Below are positions 56,236-64,000 of a stretch of DNA of 64,000 bases, piece by piece (positions within the stretch are counted from its first letter, which is position 1; the number at the start of each line of letters is the position of its first letter). The stretch lies in NCBI RefSeq assembly GCF_001039355.2, contig NW_019773870.1, positions 541,665 to 605,664 of the forward strand, in the 5' to 3' direction. This DNA is from Lingula anatina. Lineage: Eukaryota; Brachiopoda; Lingulata; Lingulida; Lingulidae. Under the pieces are notes generated by a model. It worked only from the letters and a program-made list of their open reading frames with translations. It was not told where the DNA came from and ran no database searches. The position numbers and the translations under genes are program-made.

Positions 56236-57224
56236 GTGCGTCTTTTAGACGCCCCTTTACATGCGAAAACGACAAGGCCTATGCCGAGTTCGTCTTTTAC
56301 TACAGAGCTTTGAGAGCCGAAAATGACATGGCTGTGTCTCTTTCGCCACTTACTGAACTCCACAGATGCGAGATTGACACGACCCATGTCGCGTTCGTCT
56401 CTCAAATGACACTGTTATAAAACATGAAATAGGCATAACGTGTGATTTTCGCAGCTGAATAAGTAGACCCTTATAAACGAAGTTGACGTAACTTGAGAGT
56501 CATGTCGCTTTCAACTCTTACAAACCTCCAACAAAATCTATCTCCACACAGACGCGCGCGACATGTACTATTGGACATGGGTCAGTTGAAACCCTATTAA
56601 CCTAAAGGGCTCATGTTACTTTCAGCCAACTCTTATATGTCAAATCCAATTAATTTGAAACAGTGTTGTGCTGTCCCAAAACATTTTTTTCATTTGAATC
56701 CCATCACAATTTAGTGCTATCTAGATAACACTGTGGCTAATTGCTTGTAATAATTATATGGCCTCACATCTTTATTTTCAAGGATTCAAATATAAAGGGT
56801 TTTAAGACGGTCCTTCTGTTTCAAATTAATTGGCTGAAAGTAACATGAGCCATTTAGGTTAATGTCGCTTTCAACTGACCCATGTCCAATAGTACATGTC
56901 GCGCGCGTCTGTGTGGAGATAGATTTTGTTGGAGGTTTGTAAAAGTTGAAAGCGACATGACTCTAAGGTTACGTCAACTTCGTTTATAAGGGTCTACTTA
57001 TTCAGCTGCGAAAATCACACGCAATGCCTATTTCATGTTTTATAACAGTGTCTTTTGAGAGACAAACGCGACATGGGTCGTGTCAATCTCGCATCTGTGG
57101 AGTTCAGTAAGTGGCGAAAGAGACACAGCCATGCCATTTTCGGCTCTCAAAGCTCTGTAGTAAAAGACGAACTCGGCATAGGCCTTGTCGTTTTCGCATG
57201 TAAAGGGGCGTCTAAAAGACGCAC
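56236..57224. mobile_element. Long inverted repeat (about 990 bp foldback element)
   Basis: Arms 56236-56663 and 56816-57224 are reverse complements with few differences, the main one about 19 extra bases in the left arm. They flank a 152-bp spacer. The outer ends read GTGCGTCTTTTAGACGCCCC and its complement, and themselves contain a small hairpin (GCGTCT, TTT, AGACGC). The two arms encode mirror-image open frames of 61 and 66 codons that are consequences of the symmetry and not evidence of a gene. It is probably a foldback or long-TIR non-autonomous transposon. No target-site duplication is obvious. Confidence 0.75.
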
Positions 57225-57825
57225 GCGTAGGCTCCGATGGGCCATGGTAGCTTGAAAATCTAAACGTGTTGTTCAGCAGCTCCGCTTATCATGGGAAGTG
57301 CTTAGCCAATATGCTTAGCCTTGGGGTGAACTATTATAGAGTCATATACCGATGAAGCTACACACAAAGCTAAACATGTAACACTGCCAAACGTGCCTAA
57401 CATTTCCTCTGTCAGAAGCCTGAAAAGCTATACGTGTTAAGCTTTTACACATATTTCTAAATCCGTTTAGGTGTTTAACCTGTGTTGTAGGTGTGTAAAT
57501 GCTAAACACTATTCTTACAGTATAAAGCAAGGTGAATGGTAACGTCCTTTATTGTTCAGATATTGAACACTAAAAATGGTACATTGTAGAGACCATTGTC
57601 TTGTCAAGCGTGTTGTTCGAATACAAATTAATATTTTATCAGGCACACTGTGTATATAAAAATGTTTGTAGATATCAATGTTATGAACTATAAGGAACCA
57701 TTAAATCAATGGTTTTGGCTTTTCCCTGGCATTATTGATGACAGCTTTTCACGATACTGTTACTTGCCTGGGAAAAACCGTAGTGGTTTTAGACAAATTG
57801 GTTATATCATGGGTATATCTTGCAG
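57225..57825 (+). other. Upstream region of the AIG1-Hint gene
   Basis: No coding exon was identified. It ends with tatatcttgcag at 57814-57825, the presumed acceptor of the AIG1-Hint exon. The upstream start exon and promoter were not located. Confidence 0.4.
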
Positions 57826-59247
57826 GTCAAAGATCCTTATAGGAAACTACCATCAGCTTATGCAAGGGGGAAGTACACCAACATAGTCGTCGTAGGGGCA
57901 ATAGGAACAGGAAAGAGTTCAACCTGTAATATGATGGTAGAAGAAGAAGAACATTTTACAACATCTTTTCGCATGAATCCTACAACCTCTGAAGTATCAT
58001 CGTACTGTGCCCGCGTGGGTGGCCGCGACTTGCGCCTCATAGATACCCTGGGCCTCTTAGAAACAGCTTCAGATAAAAATTCAGATAGAAAATTAGAAAT
58101 TCTAAACAAGGTTGCGAATTGCATAAGCTTGCTCGATGGCGAGGAAGGTGTCGATGTGTTCTTGTTTGTCATTCGCTGCGACGAAAAACCAACACAAGCC
58201 GAATTAGACGCCATAGTACAGTTAACTACGATATTTTCGGAAACCATTTTTGAATACATGGTTGTTGTAGCTACTCACAAGGACCGACTTAGGAACGCCG
58301 AAATGGACGCAAAAAAATTTAAAAGCACTCTCCCTGATAAAATGAAGACGATCCTTCAGAAGGCTGGTGACAGGATGGTTTTCATCAACAGCATCACCCG
58401 AGACGGGAGAGAGCGTAGAGATAATATAATAGCTATCATCTCTCACGTTGATGACATTGCAAAAGCTCATTATGGTGAAAAATTCTCCACTAAGGCCATG
58501 AAGGTAGCAGCAAAGAAGAGACAAGAACTGAGAAATAAATTTTCTAACGTTAATGATGGTGCTTTACAAAGAATGTTAGAAGAAGAAGTCGAGAATTATA
58601 TAAAATCACAGTACTGGTGTTTCGACGGCTCTTCCACTGTGCGACTTAGCAATGGGTCAGTCATGCCAATGGTCAAGCTATCTCCCGGTGACAAGGTGCT
58701 TTGTGTTAGAGACGATGGTTCCGCCGGCTTCGAGGAAATTTTCTGCTTCGGTCATGCGGATTCCAACTGCCAGGCTATATATGTCCACTTGGAGACCTCA
58801 ACTGGGCAACGCCTTCTCCTCTCTTACGGTCATTATATCCCTGTTCTCCCCAGATCTTCACCGTTCCCATTCTTCCTGAAAGCCGCCCGTGATATCAGAG
58901 TTGGAGAAGTGGTGTTCGTGTATCACCCTGCGACCAACGCCATGTTTATGGATGAAATTGTGTCAACAGGCAGTAAGGAGGTTACCGGAGCCTTTTGTCC
59001 TCACACCATGAGCGGCACCATCATTGTGAATGATATTTTGGCCTCGTGTTACACCGACGCCGTAGATCCCCAGGTGGCGAAAAAATTGCTTATGCCAGTC
59101 TGGTGTCTGTACAAGTTGCTTCCGCTACGTGTGTCTGCGCCCGTTTTGAAAGATGGCGTCTCAAACACCTGTAAAATTTTAAGCGCTACGAAGCAATATT
59201 TAAAAAGTCTTTACAAAAGTAGCGTGCACGTAAACCACTATCAATGA
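57826..59247 (+). CDS. AIG1/GIMAP-type GTPase fused to a Hedgehog-type Hint (Hog-like) domain
   Basis: One exon encodes both halves without interruption. Numbering from the TTG at 57820 as residue 1, the GTPase part has a P-loop GAIGTGKSS (26-34), DTLG (75-78) and THKD (152-155), followed by a charged helical stretch (about 224-263). The Hint domain runs from C267 (CFDGSSTVRLSNGS) through LSPGDKVL (287-294), LLLSYGHYIPV (332-342), and GAFCPHTMSGTIIVNDILAS then CY (390-411). These match the Hog blocks: Cys1, the TxxH block (here SYGH, H338) and the late SCY Cys (C410). About 60 residues follow, with a hydrophobic LLMPVWCLYKLLPL, the position of the sterol/adduct-recognition region in Hedgehog. 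No ATG precedes the P-loop in frame (stop at 57790), so an upstream exon must join at the acceptor 57824-57825. Self-cleavage that releases or modifies the GTPase is inferred, not shown. Confidence 0.85.
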   Translation, partial: VKDPYRKLPSAYARGKYTNIVVVGAIGTGKSSTCNMMVEEEEHFTTSFRMNPTTSEVSSYCARVGGRDLRLIDTLGLLETASDKNSDRKLEILNKVANCISLLDGEEGVDVFLFVIRCDEKPTQAELDAIVQLTTIFSETIFEYMVVVATHKDRLRNAEMDAKKFKSTLPDKMKTILQKAGDRMVFINSITRDGRERRDNIIAIISHVDDIAKAHYGEKFSTKAMKVAAKKRQELRNKFSNVNDGALQRMLEEEVENYIKSQYWCFDGSSTVRLSNGSVMPMVKLSPGDKVLCVRDDGSAGFEEIFCFGHADSNCQAIYVHLETSTGQRLLLSYGHYIPVLPRSSPFPFFLKAARDIRVGEVVFVYHPATNAMFMDEIVSTGSKEVTGAFCPHTMSGTIIVNDILASCYTDAVDPQVAKKLLMPVWCLYKLLPLRVSAPVLKDGVSNTCKILSATKQYLKSLYKSSVHVNHYQ

Positions 59248-60221
59248 CTTAATGTCTGTTGCAAGGAGCGGGATTCAATTGAAATCTAAGAGTCAAATGT
59301 CATCTCTTTGTAAACATGAATGGCTACCCTGCAACTAAGGTTATACTGATACAGTTCGCTTTAAGATCGAAGTATTTTATATGTATTTATCATGTGCAAT
59401 TTAGACATTGCCAACTTGCGCGATTGGAGGTATTACTACAGCGCAATTTTACTATTTGATCATGTGATAGGGTTGTAATTCCGAAACACCAATTAGTGTA
59501 CATTTTAGAAAAAAATCAAGCAAAAAATGGCCCATTTTTTTCACTTTCTTTCTTCCGTCTTCTAATGTGTGTGGCCGAAATTATTTTTAGAATATGTATT
59601 TAAATATTTACGTATTTTATCATCGAAAATGGCGAATACGTTTTACCAGTCCTATACAAGGTATAATCAACTTGATTCCACTGAATGCCAAATTAGTGTG
59701 TAGTTTAGTTAGAATTATGTGTTTGTCTTGAAACTAAAAGGTAAAACAAGGCATATCCCTCTGATGTTATGATGGTGCGATCCTATCATTTAAACAAGAC
59801 GTTTTCCCCGAGAGCAAAATTTGGTGCGACTCAAAGGTATTGGGATACATGATTTTCGCAACAAATATTATTTTTTAGAGAATATAGTAAATTTATGTAT
59901 GACGAAATTATTGCTCGGCCCAGTTAATTTGCCCTTTTACTGACAGTTTTTTTTTTTAAGTCTAACATGGGAAAGGTAAGTAACTTTACAGGATATAGAG
60001 ACAAAGCTTTGAATATTATTCAAACACGTGTAGAATATAATTCAAACAATTTCAAAATTAATTGGTATAAGCGATGCTGTACATTTTGAATAATTTTAAT
60101 GAAAATGAACTAACTGTTACTGAAGACAAAACGGCACAGTATTTTATTTCCCACCCCGAGTGGCAAGGTGCCAAAATAACTCTGACTTAAAAAAGCTTCA
60201 TCATATTTACAGAATTGGGGG

Positions 60222-60254
<33 letters not shown>

Positions 60255-61280
60255 AACCCTTAAATTTGAAACCGAATGCAGATGCTCTTCTAGCAGTTAC
60301 AGTTAATTTATCTCAAATAGTAGTGCGGATTTCATTCGGGGTATTACTCGTGATAATATTTGGCCTTTGTATCAGAGCCAGTTGGCATATATAGTGGCTT
60401 GACTAAAGAAGTGCATGTCAACTGTATAGTGCTTGCTTTACCATAGTGATTACAAGATGTCACAACAAAAACAAATACATGTTATAAGGCAAAGACCGTA
60501 TCACAGATTTCTCGTCTACATGTTGCAAAATGTTTTGATTATTCTCATTTTTTAAAAAAAAATTTCTTTGTACCTAAAATGTTCTTTGTACATGTACAAT
60601 TTCAAATAACACGACAAACGACATCCATTATTTGGGATACTATTGATCCCATTATCAATGTTCACAGATTCTAGATGTTTAATTAAGACTCTCTAAAGCA
60701 TTTTTGGGGCATATTGAACCTGCTTATCCACTTGCATTTGTCTATATTCATTTCGAATCATTTGCACTCAATACAGGTTAATTTTAATTTAATTTGAAGT
60801 TGACATGGTTTGCTATATGTGTCTGGTGCCACAGTACATTTTTAGAGGGAGGCAAAATTTTATTATTATGTGCGTGTACTATCACAACATTTTTCTGACT
60901 TAATGGTTGGGTTTTCTTTGCTGTTACTTTGATGATTTCAGATATTAATCTATGTGTTATCATTATGAATACGAGTGCGCCAAACAAGAATTTAGAGCAA
61001 CGACTATCTTGTTTTAGTCATGAGAAATATTAGTATCTTTATAAATCACATTGTACTATTTATAATGCAACATGGTTGTTTACGCTTTCATATCGTCTAT
61101 TACATTGAATTATTGATAATAGTCATATTTGGTGTAAACCATGGTCTTGATTATAAGCATGATGTATCTATTTATTTTTCGATGTCATAACTATTAGCAT
61201 GCTGTGTTCTATTTACTCTTTAATGTTATGAATAATGTTTGTTTTTAGTGTTTGCTGAACAGCAATGATTTAGAATGAAT

Positions 61281-61322
<42 letters not shown>

Positions 61323-62593
61323 TAAACAATAAAGAGAAATGCGTTTTCAAAATAAGTTTTCGTCTTATTTGGTAGATGGATCAATTTTTATAGACATTTT
61401 ATGGAAGGTTTGATTTTCTAAATTGGACTTCATGTAGTTGATTGGTTCTGCTCATCACCTGATATATTAGGAGATGGTATATACAAGATATGTTGCATCA
61501 AATACCACTACACATTGAAAAGGTGTTTTACTTAGCCTGTATATTATGCATGGAGCTAATTGTGTTATTACTGCAATGGTAAAATGCTGCTGTTAAGTTT
61601 TATAATGAATTATAAACGAATTATACAATATGTACTCAATTTGGACGATGTATTCTTAAAATGATGAGAAATGGAAATGCCAAAATTATGGAAGTAGTTT
61701 TGATCTTAATACGGTATAATGACACAATGTCCTATTTGTAAATACATTTAACATGAAGGCATGAAGTAATGATTTATGTAATGCATCTCTTTCAACATCG
61801 AGATAACATGAGTTCTTTTGATAATGTATGCATCTTACGTTATTAAGTATTTGCTTTACTTTAAAAACAAAAGAAAAGGGGGTCTATGTTGTGAAATTTG
61901 AGAATTCGAATATCATTTTTTTTGTAAAGGTTGTATTGTGTAAAATTAATGATCAACACTTTCACTAATTGCAAGTTATAATTAGATGGATCAAATAATT
62001 AAAAAGATATGGATTTATTAACTGTGAGTTTTATTTCAACAAGTGGACAAGATGTTTCTAAGTCAAAGTCACATTACGTTTTATTTGACTGGTTAATACG
62101 TGCATAACACTTACCAAATGTGTTTTGTAAACGATCTAATGATGAGTAATTCAAATAATATTTTACATTTTCTCTATTAAAAATAAATATCTTACAAATT
62201 ACCTAAAAGGGAAATATCGAATGGTGGAACGCAATATGAGAATGGAAAATCTCTGCTAATCACGTTAAATCCAATGGAACGAAAACAAGTAAACGTGTGA
62301 TCAGTAAGGAGAAATACAGTACAACTGTTGTAAATTTGTTCGGGAAATAAGTCGGTGAATAAATGTTTTAAGGCTCCAAATCATCTTTGTCGTATCTTTA
62401 ACTTTCCTGTCTGTTTCATTATGCTTTGTTCTTACTTTGTAAAACTAGTTGCACAAATACAATAAACAGAATTCCTCTGATAATTGGAAAAATTTTTTTT
62501 CAATGCTGATCAATTACAATAACTAATTTACCACACTAAATCATGAAGACCTGGTATAAATTCTCAAAGTAAAAATCACCTGCTCAAAGAAAT

Positions 62594-62595
<2 letters not shown>
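59248..62595. other. Intergenic AT-rich DNA downstream of the AIG1-Hint gene
   Basis: This includes the 3' untranslated region of the AIG1-Hint gene, a poly-T run at 60224-60253 and a (CA)n run at 61282-61320. No further gene could be supported on either strand. Confidence 0.5.
61282..61320. repeat. (CA)n microsatellite
   Basis: A CA run of about 39 bp. Confidence 0.95.

Positions 62596-62656
<61 letters not shown>
62596..62656. repeat. Poly-T run (61 bp)
   Basis: On the minus strand this is a 61-base poly-A tract directly following coding-like sequence (62657-62877), as at the end of a retroposed transcript. Confidence 0.9.
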
Positions 62657-62657
<1 letters not shown>

Positions 62658-62694
62658 TAAAATACACTGGGAAATTATCCATTATTCACATGAT

Positions 62695-62871
62695 CACTTT
62701 TGAGTCCTGGTGTCAATTTTGACCCATGCGCCATTCACGACTTCAAAGTCTACAGTACATGTAACTTGAGAAATCATTAAAATTGTTTCCTTCGTTTCCA
62801 GACTGTCTGTCCATTAGTGAAATATTCCATTACCGAGATGCACTGGATGTCCCACAACAATGCTTCCTCCC
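62695..62871 (-). pseudogene. Possible retroposed gene fragment ending in poly-A (unidentified)
   Basis: On the minus strand one frame reads GGSIVVGHPVHLGNGIFH, one in-frame TAA stop, then a further run ending VDFEVVNGAWVKIDTRTQK and a stop, followed after about 35 bases by the poly-A tract. The 5' edge is preceded by tttgtttag, so a genuine terminal exon is an alternative. I do not recognise the family. The in-frame stop and poly-A favour a dead copy. Confidence 0.25.
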
Positions 62872-63520
62872 TAAACAAAATAGTATTAATTGAAATAAAC
62901 CCTGCAGTCATAATAATGAAAACGCTTTTCACCGACAAGCATCTTGTTTAAGTGTTCAATGTAATCTGCAAAGTAATAAAAATCATGTATTTATTTAGAT
63001 TATAGCTTTGGAATGATCTGCAGCGGGTATTGATTTTGGAAGTGGGGAAAAAAGGCTCCAAGAAAAAACTAAAGCTTATAAGTTATGCTCGTTTAACATA
63101 ATGTTTGCGATATATTGATTAACAGTTTGAGATAAACAAAATGTGTCTACCGGCCCTGTTTACAGAGAATCTTACCTCGCTAATTATCAATTATACATTT
63201 TTTTACTTTCCGAATTTAGACAGTGAAATACATTTATTCCTTTAAAACAACAGTGCAGTGTCATTAAAGTTTTAGTATTTGTAGATTATAATTTCAATTT
63301 TTGGAAGATGTTTAATTCCATTTTATTGTATTTTATTGCCATGCTATTGTTTTAATGTAAGTTTTTAACAGCTTTAACTAGATTATAGAGTGAATTTCGT
63401 GAGAGATGGGGTGTTACATGTATTAAAATAAACAAAAGATCCACTGTCATCAACACACAGATAGGGAGAGGATTCTGGGGAGGAAACTGAAACTTAATGA
63501 AGGAAATAACCTCTTCCACC

Positions 63521-63522
<2 letters not shown>

Positions 63523-63557
<35 letters not shown>
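63523..63557. repeat. (CA)n microsatellite
   Basis: A CA run of about 35 bp. The short minus-strand frame that starts in it is an artefact. Confidence 0.95.
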
Positions 63558-63560
<3 letters not shown>

Positions 63561-63927
63561 AACTTTTATTCAAGTACACATATAATTAAAATTGGTTAAA
63601 TCGCCTTACTCATCATTGACATATACATGCCATTAGCTGACAGTAATATTAATACTGCCTATCCCGAATCTTCGAGTGACGCGAACAAATTGTCAAGTCT
63701 AAACCCGACCAAGCAAAGCAAAGTTCACTTTATATACATGTAAACTTGTAAACATTACACTATCACAAAACGCTTGTTTCGTCTTCTAGATCAGTATGTA
63801 ATGATGCATCCTTCAGTATGAAATGAAGAACACAATGCATAATTCAAAAACCTACTGCTTATATTAAAAACAAATCTACGTGATGATAATGTGACAGTGT
63901 CAACAAAAGGAATGCACTGTGTCTTAC

Positions 63928-63949
63928 CATCAGCTGTAGGTTCCGCCAT
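63928..63949 (-). CDS. Possible first coding exon of a minus-strand gene at the window edge
   Basis: On the minus strand AACAAAGATGGCGGAACC starts a frame MAEPTAD that ends in phase 1 at a GTAAGA donor (GT at 63927-63926). The ATG lies in a strong AAGATGGCGG context, as often found at animal translation and transcription starts. The 5' untranslated part would extend to or past the window end. No downstream exon in the right phase was found to the left, so the product is unknown. Confidence 0.35.
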
Positions 63950-64000
63950 CTTTGTTGTTTACGTCTGTGACCTTTCAAAATATCGCCTCTCCAATACAGG

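Noticed and set aside
56220-57255. Two similar open frames of 61 and 66 codons on opposite strands
   Set aside because: They are mirror copies in the arms of the long inverted repeat and have no recognisable domain.
57820-57825. TTG at 57820 as a start codon for the AIG1-Hint protein
   Set aside because: TTG is not a normal animal start and forms part of a ttgcag acceptor; the first in-frame ATG lies after the P-loop.

Overview
The window is animal nuclear DNA: AT-rich, intron-dense, with GT-AG introns, microsatellites, inverted-repeat elements and short interspersed repeats. A lophotrochozoan, most likely a bivalve mollusc, fits best. The reasons are the HERC2 orthologue, AIG1/GIMAP-type GTPases (a family expanded in molluscs), and a dispersed repeat built on a roughly 160-bp tandem core like the bivalve 'pearl' elements. 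This placement is an inference from the sequence alone.

Positions 422-44102 (+) carry one giant gene, HERC2 (E3 ubiquitin ligase). I could place 70 coding exons by splice sites, reading phase and colinearity with the vertebrate protein. They run from the N-terminal region through RLD1, a helical region, a cytochrome-b5-like domain, MIB/HERC2, a Tudor-like segment, UBA, CPH, Mib-SH3-like, ZZ, DOC/APC10, RLD2, and most of RLD3. The first exon(s) lie left of the window. Some RLD1 blades (near a lone N at 5670) and the whole HECT catalytic domain (beyond the N gap at 44956-45629) are absent. Most assembly Ns sit inside copies of one repeat, so assembly loss is more likely than biological loss.

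Inside a HERC2 intron (9319-13203), on the opposite strand, is a three-exon TRIM-type gene. It encodes RING, two B-boxes, a coiled coil and a C-terminal MIB/HERC2 domain. That domain is split by an intron at the same position and phase as the MIB/HERC2 domain of the host gene.

From 45630 to 64000 the sequence is repeat-rich and gene-poor, with two divergently oriented AIG1/GIMAP-like GTPase genes. One (51223-52821, minus) ends in a Cys-rich segment and a membrane anchor. The other (57826-59247, plus) is the most unusual gene here: an AIG1 GTPase domain joined, in one uninterrupted exon, to a Hedgehog-type Hint (Hog-like) autoprocessing domain. A first coding exon of a further minus-strand gene may lie at the right edge. 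Foldback elements, a 1-kb long inverted repeat, a GAATG-dense tract and a dispersed GCCATCTTGG motif fill much of the rest.

HERC2 and the TRIM gene both belong to ubiquitin ligation. The two AIG1 genes belong to a family linked to immune-cell survival and membrane-associated GTPase assemblies. Nothing in the sequence shows that the ubiquitin and GTPase groups work together.
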